DNA from: Rhytidiadelphus loreus
Lineage: Eukaryota > Streptophyta > Bryopsida > Hypnales > Hylocomiaceae
DNA length: 64,000 bases
Reading direction: 5' to 3'
NCBI GenBank assembly: GCA_947034895.1
Contig: OX344765.1
Span: 22,883,001 to 22,947,000, forward strand
The translations under genes and the position numbers were made by a program. Under the pieces are notes generated by a model. It saw only the letters and a list, made by a program, of their open reading frames with translations. It did not search any database and had not been told where the DNA came from. Shown in pieces: positions 23,066 through 34,677 of the stretch (the stretch's first letter is position 1; every line of letters starts with the position of its first letter).

Positions 23066-23948
23066 TAAATCTACCAAGGGTTCACCTCTTCAACTCAGGT
23101 CGAGAACTTGGGTTGGGTTCAGCTCCTCCTCCAGGTAGATCGGTCCGTCAGTTGTTTCATTCTTCTGTTTGTGTTTGTGTTTTGATTCTGAACCAACCAG
23201 GAACCATCCGATAAGCTTCGGGGGCCGCCGTTGGGTGCGCAAGCTCCGTCGCATGACTTTCTCCCCCTGGCAGTCCTTCTCTGACAGGAATCTGAGAATA
23301 GCGTCCTGGCCGCCTCGCCTCGCCTCGCCTGCTGCAGCAGCACAGCAGCTGCTGCTGCTGTTGCTATTTCCGACTCTCACATATGCCAAGCTTTGGACAT
23401 ATTTACAGAATGTCAAGATTCTCTCTTCATGTTCCTCAACGGCGTCGTGCAGTGCACCAAACCTGAACTCCTACTCTACGTACTGTTGCCACTGTTGCAA
23501 CCAGCCCAGCCCCAAGACATGACGACGGACGGATGGATCCCCGCCTGGACTTGGCGCCGGGTGTCCGTCCGGCCTCATCGATCGATCGATCGATCACTTG
23601 CATTGGCGCCTGATCGAGTACGTGATCAGTGGTCCGTTCCGAGAACGATCGATCGATGGTGCTTGACTCTTTTTTCTTTTTTCTATTTCGAACCTGATTA
23701 GCTTGAGTGGGAGGAAACTCTCGGTACGTGGGGGGTCCTTTTTTAAAACCCCCCACGGAACCCCCCCCACTAATAACTCCGGAACTCGGTTTTGCTAATC
23801 TCTGGCTCGTCGTCTTCAATTGTTCTGTAGCAAAGGGATGAGTGATGGCCACATTGGGGAGCAAGTGGCGTGATTCTCTCACGGCTAGGAATCATCGGGT
23901 GCATTTCAGTTCGAGTTGGAGACGCGACGGAGTAAAAATAGAGGCGCC
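23066..23948. other. G+C-richer spacer with simple repeats and a hairpin
   Basis: Open frames overlap on both strands (23090-23882) without recognisable products; their residue content mirrors CAG/CTG and GATC repeats, so I do not call genes. Notable pieces are a CTG/CAG-rich stretch at about 23330-23365, a (GATC)n run at 23577-23596, and a perfect 10-bp stem CGTGGGGGGT (23727-23736) with ACCCCCCACG (23748-23757). Confidence 0.4.
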
Positions 23949-24051
23949 ATGTCGTGGGATGTCGTCAGTCGATCGGCATCTGTTGTGAAGAATGTGAAAA
24001 CACTGACAGCCAAACGGTATGGCATCCTGAATTCCCTTATCTATCGCTCAG
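23949..24051 (+). CDS. Candidate first coding exon of an unrecognised gene (partial)
   Basis: An ATG at 23949 opens a 34-codon stretch (MSWDVVSRSASVVKNVKTLT, then AKRYGILNSLIYRS) that ends at a consensus donor, CAG|GTACGT. The Ser/Val/Lys-rich start could be an organelle-targeting sequence, but I do not recognise the protein. About 90 bases further on lies the 3' end of a LINE relic in opposite orientation, and no continuing exon was found. It may be a gene fragment, a gene broken by the retrotransposon, or chance. Confidence 0.3.
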
Positions 24052-24139
24052 GTACGTTTAATTACAACTCTCGATGTTTTTTTTAAATTGAATTTTTTGA
24101 ATCACTAGGTACAAGCTCAAATGCACCTGGGTTTGTTTT

Positions 24140-24785
24140 TTTAAAATTGATTTATTCATTCATTTTGGGGGACTGGTTCTGGACTGGGCTGAAGTGAGGA
24201 CTGCTGAGTGCACAGCGTTGTTGTTTTTGAATGGGACCTGACACATGCCTTCACAGCGCTGGCGCAATTCTGGAGGGACAGTGTTTTTGTTTTTTTTGTT
24301 TTTTTTGTTTTGAAACAAATGGAAATTCCATTGCAAAACAAAGATATAGAGCAATCAAGCCCATAGGGTGAAGAAAGAGAGAACAAGAAAGAGACTACTC
24401 AAAAATACAAGGAATAGGTCCATGCGTGTTCGAGATGATGGTGTCACCAACTCTAGCAGCAATCACCGGGGATTGAAGCCAAATGGTGTCAAACTTGGAC
24501 CATATGCTACATGTTTGTTAGGGGCTTCTATGAGCATCTTGGCGGGCCTTAAACATGGCCACATGAGTTGTGTCTAACAAGGCATCCCAAAGGGCATTAC
24601 AAACATTGGCCTCTGGCCAATGTTCTTGAGCAATCACGGTTTTGTTCCTAGAGATCCAAATAACCCAAAGGGATACTACTATGAGGACATTCCAAATACT
24701 ACAAATCATTTAGAATCATTTAGCTCCAAAAATGAGGGACATAATGCCATCTTTTGAGAGGGTAGTGAGGTACCCCCCAAACAAA
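24140..24785 (-). mobile_element. LINE (non-LTR retrotransposon) 3'-end relic
   Basis: The minus-strand frame at 24518-24709 reads ICSIWNVLIVVSLWVIWISR and then NKTVIAQEHWPEANVCNALW. This is the pattern of the C-terminal zinc-binding/reverse-transcriptase tail of plant L1-type elements (SIWN..LW.IWL.RN). The sequence just upstream (SKDGIMSLIFGA, plus-strand 24720-24775) is consistent. The reverse transcriptase core is absent, so the copy is 5'-truncated, as is usual for LINEs. The minus-strand 3' end would fall near the T-rich tract at about 24140. Confidence 0.7.
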
Positions 24786-25997
24786 AACTTTAATTTTTAT
24801 ATTTAAAATTTTTCATACCCTTCCCCCCTTCCTCTTATAATTTTCAGAAACCAATGTATTGACAAACAATATGGGACAATTCCCATAACTCATATTCATA
24901 TCCGTATCCCGTATTCATATTCATATCCAATATTGCACAATGCTCGTATTTGTATCCAGAGTTTGGATTCGGATTTTGTATTCGGATTTCAGATTCGGAT
25001 GACTTAGATTAAATCTCACAAGATCAATGCCTTGTGATTTTTTGTAAAATCAACAGTGATAAGCAAGTTAAGCATTTTTTTTATAGGGTAGCACTAATAC
25101 AAACCAGGGTAGGACGCATCTTTTGGGAGGATAGTTTGACAGGCTCAAAACTTGGCAAAGTGGCAAACTTTTGCCTTGAAAATGGCAAATTTTTATTTTT
25201 AATAGTTAATAAGAGGTCCAAGAGATACATAAAATGAGGTTTTCAAGGTTTGGTTTTTTCTTCAAACAATTAATTTTCAAAAAATGATTTTCAAAAAAAT
25301 TTAATAAAAATATAGTTTTTGGCCATTTCGACCATTGCATGAGTTCTATTATAGGATTTTGTTCTCCTTGCTAAAATCATAGTAGACTATTAGATTTTTG
25401 CTTGGGGATTATTGTTTTCAATTTTTTTTTCTCACCAATTCAAAGATTTATGGCATGCCAACTAGAATTCTCCTATTTCCATCTTGGTTTATGTCATTGC
25501 ATCATTTTTCATTATTCTAGGAATTCTATGACATTGCGCCTCTTATGGATTTTCTTTTCATCCTCTCATTTTTTGTCGGCCATTGTTCTTATGCTAAAAA
25601 TTGGTTCCATCATTCATCTTGGTCAAAGTGAAGACACCCTTCAAGTTTCAAGAAAGGTTTCAAAAATCATTCTACTTACTATTGCTTCTTAGCCTTCAGT
25701 ATTGTATGCATTTAAGCGTGTTAAAAATAATATTAGTTTGTGTAGGGTGTATAGTCATTTTTCAGGTGGTTGTCTTATTGTTTTGCAAAATTTTATAATA
25801 TGTAAACATGAAGTACTTGGATTTTCAAAAAAGTAAATTTTGTAAGTACAAAAGTTTCTTGAATATTCTAACTATATCCATTGTAATTCCTAAACGTAAC
25901 ATGAATTTTGGATTCCTAAAGTTGTATTAAAGAAATTTAAAGTAAGAGAAAAAGAACAAAATAAAAAATTTTAGATGCAATTTTTATGGCCCAAAAC
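24786..25997. other. A+T-rich spacer
   Basis: No gene is recognised. At 24885-25010 there is a degenerate run of repeated attcatatcc/tattcgtatcc-like units. Frames at 25402-25798 are hydrophobic by A+T content and show no known motif. Confidence 0.4.
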
Positions 25998-26351
25998 CAT
26001 TAGAGAAATTCTGGAGTCTCTAAAAGGTTGCCTCATGGAAACAGACCAAGCTATTTTGAGCTTGGTTTGTCACCCCGAAAAGTGCCGCACCTTTGGTGTC
26101 AACTAAGGTGAATATATCAAAATCTGCCAATTTTGCGATTTTTTTTTAATTTAAAAAAAAAAATTTCAGCCTGAAAAAAAAAATTTAATCAAATTTTTAT
26201 TCATTAATTTCAATTTTTGCATTACTGCCACTGTAGATTCAGGTGGGCAAAAATAGGAAGAAAACGATTTTTTTTCCAAAAAAAACCCAAATTTCAGGGG
26301 CCCTTAAGGACTCCAAAGCAGCATTCTTTAGACCCCAGATTTTCTCTAATG
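25998..26351. mobile_element. MITE family A, copy 4
   Basis: TIRs: CATTAGAGAAATTCTGGAGT on the left and gaccccagattttctctaatg on the right. The internal hairpin (cagaccaagct ... agcttggtttg at about 26042-26072) and the following sequence parallel copy 3 closely, with substitutions and an A-run difference. The stem is no longer perfect, suggesting that it has aged. Confidence 0.82.
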
Positions 26352-26844
26352 CCCTATTCTTTCTGCCATTGCTCTTAATAAGCAATCAAAGTGCCATGGC
26401 CTCAATTGTCCTCCAAAATGTTTTGTGGCAATACTTCATTAGCCCTTCATAAATTATAGAAATTGAATTTTTGAGGTCATCCCAAAGATCCTAGAATAAA
26501 TCTTTTTTTGTAATTTTGGTAAATTTACAAAGATTTCTCCATGATTTCCTCTTCACATAGGAATGTGGTAATGTAAGGTATATAAGTCATCCACAAAGTG
26601 AATTCAAGTCCTACTATTTTGGTATGGTAATTTTCAACCCTTGCATCTACATCATATTAAATTATCTAAATTGAATTCTACATATTCTAATTTTTCTTGA
26701 CTTTGAAGTTGAGATACATCTACAAAGACACTATAGAAAACAAACTTTAATTTTGATTATATAAGTCTCTCAAATGTCAAAAAAATTCATATTGATTTTT
26801 TATTGTGTGTTCCATATGAAAGTGAAATTAAGATCCTACAATTT

Positions 26845-27223
26845 GATAGAGAAAATCTGGACTCTCTAAAAGGCTACTAAGAAGTGCCACAAGGGACCCC
26901 AAAATTACATTTATTTTGGCCATGTAGAAAAAATTTCCCTATTGTTGCTCCTCATTAGTATACCCAAGTATTAGAGCATTGATTCATAAGTATTACTATT
27001 TAAATGGAAGAGGCATCACAAATACCCTCCTTTGACAACTGCAAAATACAAAACAGAATAGGAAATTATGGAGATATAATGTTTGTCAATCCTAATTTTC
27101 TCATAAGGTGAATATCTTTTTTTGTCAAAGATTCGGTTCTTTTAGTAGCTCGGTAGGGCTCTAGAAATAGACTCTCTTGTCAAACATTAGTAGCTCTTTA
27201 GAGAGTCCAAAATTTCTCTAATG
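26845..27223. mobile_element. MITE family A, copy 5
   Basis: TIRs: GATAGAGAAAATCTGGACTC then tctaaaaggctactaa on the left, mirrored by ttagtagctctttagagagt then ccaaaatttctctaatg on the right. The ends are long and well preserved, the interior diverged. It lies only about 500 bp from copy 4. Confidence 0.78.
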
Positions 27224-28736
27224 ATAATTGACATTTTTTACAAATTTTTCAATTCAAAAATCTGGATCTAGAAGAAGTTATTTTTGCAATTTGGAGGCTG
27301 AAAATGCAAAAGATTTTTATATTCCAAATTTAAGTATTTAATAAATAAAAATAATAATATAAAAATACAATGATACAATGATAAACATTATTGTAAATTT
27401 TAATTATTAATATTATTAAATAATATAATATGAATGATTCAAACTCTTTTATTGATACAATATATTGATATTTTAGTATTTTAAAGTTTTAATTCTATTT
27501 TATAATTATCGGATAATAATTCTTTGAGCTTGACTAACATGGTCAATTTTATCACATTTATATGTAAATTTTCATTGCATTTGAGAGTGATGTTGATGGT
27601 GTGGATACATCAACTATACACATCTACCTCCTAAGTTTTGCACAATAGAAAGGATGTGATACAATTGAATTTGATTATAATTTTTTTTTAATATATATAT
27701 AAAACTATATAATATCTTCAATGACATTGAATATGACATGTAACATTTTTGAATTTGTTAAATTACTTCATTTTGAAAAAAAACCACGTATAGGCCTAAT
27801 TGAAGCTATTATAATGGAGAGAAAGGATTCCAACAAACAACAAATCATGTGTTAGGAATTGAGCACATCTAATTTTGAAATTTTTTTTTTGTTGTCAAAG
27901 CCTCTTTCTTCAGATTCTCTACAACAAGAGCCTCTATTTGTGCTACAATTTAGAAGCCACTCTAATTGTGCAAATATATATCAATCATATACATTTTAAA
28001 TTTCAAATGTATTGTATTACCACACAATGGCTTCAAAATGATAAAACGACATTGATTTGTCATAATAGTAAGGGGAAATATTAGTATCACCTTCAAAATT
28101 AGTGTTACTACAAAAAATTATTTTTCACAAATTGGTATAACACAATAATATTTTAGCATACAATAATTTAAAATAATGAGGCTTTGATAAATGAGTGTCA
28201 CTTGCACTACTAAGAGAGATCATAGTAGCCATGGCACAAATAACATCTCATACCTTAGTAGTTTAGTTTTTGTAATCTAACTTCTCATTGCTTGCACTAA
28301 GTATGCTACATGGTTGTCACTTCCATAAGTAATTCCTTCAAAGTTATAACAAATGATCATTCTAGAGTTTGACTTTAAAATGTTTTTATTTTGTAATCTC
28401 TTACAAAAGTTTGAAATGTTTAGAGAATTCAACAACCAAATCTAGATGAAATCCTTTTGCAACATCAATTTGGACATTTCACTTAAGGTGAAAACACCCA
28501 AAACCATCTTCATGTACCCATTTATGACAAGTAGATTTCTATTGTGTAATCAAACCATTTCCATACTTAACTATGATTAGTTGATTATTAATTCTCTAGA
28601 TTTTAGTATAATAACCAAGTTGTGTGACGGTTTGAATGGCCTATGAAGTTCTTCTTTGAAATTTTATAATAATTACATGTCTTATCCAATTTTTTTTAAT
28701 TTAATTTTAAATTCATGATTTTAAATTCAACTATTG
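27224..28736. other. A+T-rich spacer
   Basis: No gene is recognised. Sequence at 28090-28180 (aattagtgttact, acaataatttaaaata) resembles 13350-13430, probably fragments of another dispersed repeat. Confidence 0.35.
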
Positions 28737-28891
28737 TACGTGAAGGTTTGCTTTGATACTCAAGTGTCAAAATTGAAATTCCATGTCATGTTTTCATGGG
28801 TCCACGTCACTTCACACCTTTTAGAAGATGACATGTGGCACTTATTTCTTACAAGAATGACTTAATTTATGCTGAGTCTGACCTTCACGTA
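28737..28891. mobile_element. MITE family B, copy 1 (about 155 bp)
   Basis: The ends TACGTGAAGGTT and ACCTTCACGTA are inverted. The interior holds gaaattccatgtca, ggtccacgtcacttc and gatgacatgtggcac, shared with 34533-34677 and 48331-48481. CACGTC/CATGTG E-box and bZIP-like motifs are clustered in the centre. Confidence 0.8.
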
Positions 28892-31800
28892 GGGTAATTA
28901 ATAGTACAAAAATATTTGTTTTTTTCCTAGAAAAAGGTGCCTTTTCCCAAACTATGCTGAAATCAGCTAAATTGGTCTAACTTATATTTTGACGGGTTTG
29001 GGTGCCTTTTCACACCTTCCCCCAAACCCACTCAGATATGGAGACAGAATTTTCTTTTTCGTTTGAACTTTTTTTATAAATATGATACTTTACTTTGAAT
29101 TCCTGTGGGAATCTGACCCTCACGTACTAGCCAGGTAGAGTAGTCCTTAAAAGCCTTTAAATTTTTTTTTTTACTTCTATTTTTCTTAATTTTGGATCCC
29201 CCTTTCAAAGTTATTTAATTACCTTACCGCAGTTACTTACTCACTTAGCTTCAGTTAACTTAATGGCGAAGGTGTGCATCATATTGATCATCTCTCTTTT
29301 TCTCACCCACCTTCCCTTCCCCTTAAGTTAGTGATGACGCACGTCGACACAGCAGGCCACGTCGGCAAAGTCCCGCATAATTGCTAATTGCACGAGAGAG
29401 AGCACTGAGAGCCATTAATTCAGTCCCCCTACTTGCCACGCACGCTTGCCTTTCCTTCACACGTGTAACACTAATTTAAATTTAAATTTAAATTTAAAGT
29501 TTAGCTTAGTTTAATTTAATTTCTTCAGAAGGTTCTGGGGCCTCAGGGAAGGGGTCTTTTTATTAACTTAATCCATGCCAAGTCAGCATGCCGGGTCAGG
29601 TGAAAGAAAGGGAATCATCCGAGCTGGCTTCGTGCAAGGCAAGGACGGAGCTTTCAATGGTAGGGGGAAAATAACTTAAATTTTTTTTAATTTAAAACAA
29701 ACAGGAAAATTAATGCATAACATAGTGTTAACCAGCCTGAAGATTGGGATAATCCTCCCCCTAGATCTTTGGAAGTGAATTTAGTTTAAGCCCGAGAGCT
29801 GAGGAAAAGTTCAAAACTGCCAAATTTCGATGCATTGTCCAAAAGTCATTTTTTTCATTTTTTTTGTTGCTTTTAAAAAATTGAAATCCAACCGTACAAA
29901 AGTGCAGTAAAGAAATAAGGAATTATGCGGAAAAAAATTTCAGCTCATTTGACTACATGGATTGATAGGTTATTGAATGTATGAAGTGAGGAAAAAAAAA
30001 ACTTTTTCTATTTTCATTCCCGTGAAATAGGGGCAGCAGACTTTGAGCCCTCTTGGGACAAAATTTTTGCTTTACACAAACACGAGGATTTTGACCATTC
30101 ATCAGTATATGATGTTAGATTTGCTCTTGGAAAAATATAGAAAAAAATATAGAGTTTATCTTATTCTAAATTGCCTTGCAATGCAAAGAGGTTAAGTGAA
30201 TTAGCAATAGACTAGTCATTTTTTTATAATATCAAACATTTGGAGTATGTGGGGAAAAATTTCAAGAACTTTTACGTCATAGATTGCATGATAATAGGGC
30301 TTGAAGTTAGAAGAAATTATTATTTCTTGAACCTGCCCTAACATAGCTAACAAAGTTTGACTCCTCTTAGAATGTGATTTGAGAACTAGAATTTTTTTTC
30401 TTTGGAAAAAATTTTATGCCATATTTTATTAGTTATTTACATGTCAAATTTCAAAAAATTGATAAGCCATTTTACAAAGGATATCATGAAGATGCCCAAA
30501 TTGTCTGAGTTGTCAAGAAAGTTTAGGGCTATATGACTTTTGATTTGGATACTCAATTAGAATCAAAATTATTTTCCTATTGAGGGGAAAGATGTTTACA
30601 CCTTGTATCAAAATTTCATAAACATTCAACCAAAATTGACTTCATAAGAATCAACTTGGATCTTCAATTGTCCATACAATGAACAATTGGCCTTTAGAGG
30701 AGTAATTTGTGGAGAATCATTGGCTCACTAGGAAATTACAGTGCTAGTGTCATTAGCCACTGAAGAAGTTGTCGAGAGTCATCAGTTGACTAGGAAGTTG
30801 GAAAGTTAGGAGCTTTTGCTTTCTAATGGAGCAAAAGAGACCTCCAAGTGAAAAGAGAGGTAAAAAAACTAGAAGCTGAAAGGAAATTTTAGTTTTTCTT
30901 AGAATTAAAAAAAAAAAAATTCATATGAATAAATTATGAATTCTCAAAGTGATGAACTTAGGTATGTCTCCAAACAACCTTGGATTCTCTTGCATAGATG
31001 TTGCACAATTCAAATAAAAATCTAGATGGAATTGTTTAGTAAAAATGTAACAAATAGATGTGGTAACCTAAGCCCATAGTATTTGAAGTGCACCATCTCT
31101 AGTTCTTGGGTTGTTTGATTTTTGTTGAACTCACACCATGGTCTTTCTATCTATTAATTTGGAGTCATGATGATTACAAGAAACACTAATACTACTTTTT
31201 ACATTTTGCTACAATGTAGATGATGTTCTTCTACAATATCTTAATGATAGACAAAAAATATATAATATATAATATGAAAAATATTTAGATCCTTTAAAAA
31301 ATGAAATTCTATGGAGATTAGAGGTATAATAATTTTGAAATAGGTGAACTAAGAAAGTACAAAATCTCAACATAATAGATATTATGAAGTTTAGATATGT
31401 AAAGAATAGGAAAATTTTGAAGGAATACAAAAAATAATGGTAAATTGTAAAAAAAAAAACCAGTGAAGAGTGCCACATCTAATTGCCATCAAATTTTTCT
31501 TTCCATATTCCAAAATGGAAGCACAAACACATGCACCTCGAAGACTTTTATGTCACATAGAATTATCTATTTTTTTATAGTTTTTAAGTAATAGCTCATG
31601 TTCTACTAGAGAATCATCCGTCCAAAACTTCAACTTCTAATTTCTAACAACTAGCTTTCAATAGCACTTTGGCCCTTAAAAAATTGCAAGTATGAAAGTT
31701 TCAAATATCAATAATCTTTACTATACTATAACCAATACTCTAGAATTGTTCTTGCCACCTTCATTAAATTTTCACTACTTTGAACCAAAGTTGTGCTTGA

Positions 31801-33282
31801 AAAATGCTTAGGCTTGGAATGTATGGCAAGTCATAATAGAGTTTTTATTGCCATTACTTGTTACCGTCTAATCTTTCTATCTCTAATTCATGGCCAATTT
31901 TTGTTTGGGAATAGTTGTATAATATTTTGTGAATTAAATGATGATGGTAAGTAAAATTTGCAAACATTCTTAACAAATTGATTTTTTATTTCATTTAAAG
32001 ATTTTGGGCAATTTTCTAGATGGTGCTTGGATTTAGAAGAAATTCATGTGCATTGTAGCCATTGTTGCAATATAAAAAAAATGCAATGTATTAATGGCTA
32101 TAATGATAAAAGACTAGGTCTGTTTGGATTTAGTACAATCAAATGAATGAGAAAAAAATGCTCCAATAAAAAATTTAGCTTTTCTTTATCTAAGATATTT
32201 TGATGTTTGTATTTTGTTAGACTAAACTCAAAATTAATTTGGATATTTATTTCTTGAAAGAGATGCCAAAGCATCATTGTAGATTCCATAGCGAGTTCCA
32301 TAGTTAATTTTTAGGCAAGAATTATACTCTATGAAGTCAACTTGAATTTTACAACTTCAAAAGATCCTCTAAAAGATAAGTCAATTATTGTATACCTATA
32401 TGGAAATATGAAGACACTTTACTCTAAGTTTCACTAGAAGATTACTAATTCTTGTTCCCAGAAAACTATTCTAAGCTCTTGATACTCATATTGACAATGT
32501 TTGGCAAACATTCTAGAGGGCCTTATTCTTCTTTGTTTTGGTAATTCATTCATTGTATTCTCAATCATTTCAAAACTCCTTCTACTTTACATGAGAATTT
32601 GAGTCCATCCATTCCTTCAATATTTATCAAAATATGTGTTATTATAAATCATTTAACAAAATTAGAAGGAATGCGTTTATTGCAATCACCATTGATCATA
32701 ATCATGTTTATTATTCCTTTCAAATGAGTAACCTTATTTGTGTTTTTGTACATTTTTACTTTTATTTTCATCAATTTCATCAAATCAATCATAAAAAATG
32801 AACATCTTTTAAAAATTCTAGAATTGCTTTGGATGAATGAAGAGATATTTAAACAAAACATTGGCTTGAAGCACTATGTTCATCATCCAAAATACGAATG
32901 TCACATAACAATGGAGTTAAAATGTACTACACTATTATGGAAATGCATGGAAAAATTTCAAAAACTTTCATCAATTGCATACATTTCAAGATTTTGAGTG
33001 TTTGAAATTAAATTAAGAAGGTATTTTTCTACCTTGCCCACCAAATTCAACAAACATTGACTCCTCTTAGACTAAGATTTTTTAATCAAAAATAGTTTTT
33101 TTTGACATTTGCATTGTACTATGCATTCAAAGTTGTCAACCAATGCCCTTGATTTTAGAAATGAATGGGGGACATAGAAAAACCTAGCCCCTCTTCAAAA
33201 TGTAGGTATATATGATTTCATGTATATACAAAAATATCAGGGTATATATATATATGTGTACATCAATATGCATTTTTTCATA
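28892..33282. other. Long spacer without recognisable genes
   Basis: The part at 28900-30060 is somewhat richer in G+C and includes an (AAATTT)n run at 29473-29498 and a purine/pyrimidine-mixed stretch at 29330-29660. From 30060 onward the DNA is A+T-rich with only short, low-complexity open frames (e.g. 31209-31478 and 32649-32997), which I do not consider genes. Confidence 0.4.
29473..29498. repeat. (AAATTT)n simple repeat
   Basis: AATTTAAATTTAAATTTAAA continues for about four units. Confidence 0.9.
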
Positions 33283-33396
33283 CACTAGTAGAAAATCAGG
33301 CCCAATCTGTTGTTTTGGTCGTGTTGATCATCAACAAATTTTTGTTGATGATCAATGTGACCAAAACAATAGATTGGGCCTGATTTTCTACTAGTG
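33283..33396. mobile_element. CACTA-type palindromic MITE, 114 bp, with 3-bp duplication ATA
   Basis: The element starts CACTAGTAGAAAATCAGGCC and ends with the exact complement GGCCTGATTTTCTACTAGTG. The two arms remain nearly complementary to the centre (ttgttgatgatcaa). A 3-bp direct repeat, ATA, flanks it (33280-33282 and 33397-33399). The CACTA start and the 3-bp duplication are hallmarks of the CACTA (En/Spm) superfamily. It is a minimal foldback derivative and, if transcribed, would form one long hairpin. Confidence 0.9.
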
Positions 33397-34532
33397 ATAT
33401 CATTTGAACATTTCAAGATGAACATCTAGTTTATCAATCTTGAAATTTGACAAAGATTTCATTTTCAATTAGAATGCCCAATGCAAATTTTTTGCTATAA
33501 TTATACTCACAATATACTATATCATGATAGTCACAAATATAGTTGCTAGCTTTTAGAAGTGATAGAGGATAGTTTAGCACAAGCTACCTAAATTGCCCAC
33601 CCTACAAGATGATCCATAAGTCATACCCAAACAATTAGATCAATTGCTACACTAACTAATAACAGTTCTCGATAAAATCCTAAACCTAAATTTGAAGATT
33701 CTTTCTAAACTTGATTGAAGATTGATATTTGTAATTTTTAGAATATATATATTTTATGGAGTTCAAAATTTTAAGTTCTAGTTCTAGTGATTTTTAAAGA
33801 TTTTATTTACTTGTTCCATGAAGTTGTTTTGAAAGGATCATTTTTTTAAACTGAAAAAGATTGTTTTTGAAGTTAGACTTATATATGCCCCTTAAACTAT
33901 AGAAGATTTCCAAATGAAAGTTGTTAAAAATCTATACCATAAAAATGTAAAAGAACTAACACAAAACCTACCAATGTATTTAGATGGATGGAATAAAAAC
34001 AAATATTCCATGCACTTAGAATATCATCCATTGTTTGAAATATCAACGTCTACTCATCTAGTCCTTTATAACTTATAAGTTGGTTAAATTTAGCAAAGTT
34101 TATACCAATTTTTTTTTATTACAAAAATACGTATAATACAATTTTAAATTTGAGATTGTAGTATTTTAACAACTTGAGCTTATTATGAAAATAACTTTTG
34201 GGACACAACTCATGTAAAAATTCCAAAGAGGTTCATTCAAAATTGACTTCCTAGTTACGTGTTTGAATTCCTACTTGTCTATTTCAAGGACAAATTGTCT
34301 TTTACTCCTATAGGGTTTAATTGAATAAGCTAAACAATTAAAATAAAGATACTGAAATCCTTGATTTGAATGCTTTCTAAGAGCATCCCCACCAATTCCT
34401 CCTTGTTTGGATGAAGGAGAGCAAATATGGAGATAGGGAATGCTCAATGTACAAAAGGTGATTTGATTTCTATATAAATAAGGCCCTATACCGATGATTG
34501 GGCCCTTGACTCCCCTAAATTTTCACATACTA
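33397..34532. other. A+T-rich spacer
   Basis: Nothing recognisable on either strand. Confidence 0.4.
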
Positions 34533-34677
34533 TACGTGAGGCTCTAATTCAGGTGCTGAAATTGAGTTTCCATGTTAGACTCTCAAAGGTCCACGTCACT
34601 TTAGACCATTCACAAGATGACACGTGTCACTTTTTTTTCCAAATGACTTAATTTCTGCTGAATTTGACCTTTGAGTA
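34533..34677. mobile_element. MITE family B, copy 2
   Basis: The element begins tacgtgaggctc and ends gacctttgagta. Shared internal blocks are gctgaaattgagtttccatg, aggtccacgtcac and agatgacacgtgtcac. The last contains a perfect palindromic G-box, GACACGTGTC. Confidence 0.78.

Noticed and set aside
23090..23882. Open frames on both strands with Ser/Arg-rich products
   Set aside because: They follow CAG/CTG and GATC repeats and overlap in opposing frames with no similarity or splice structure.
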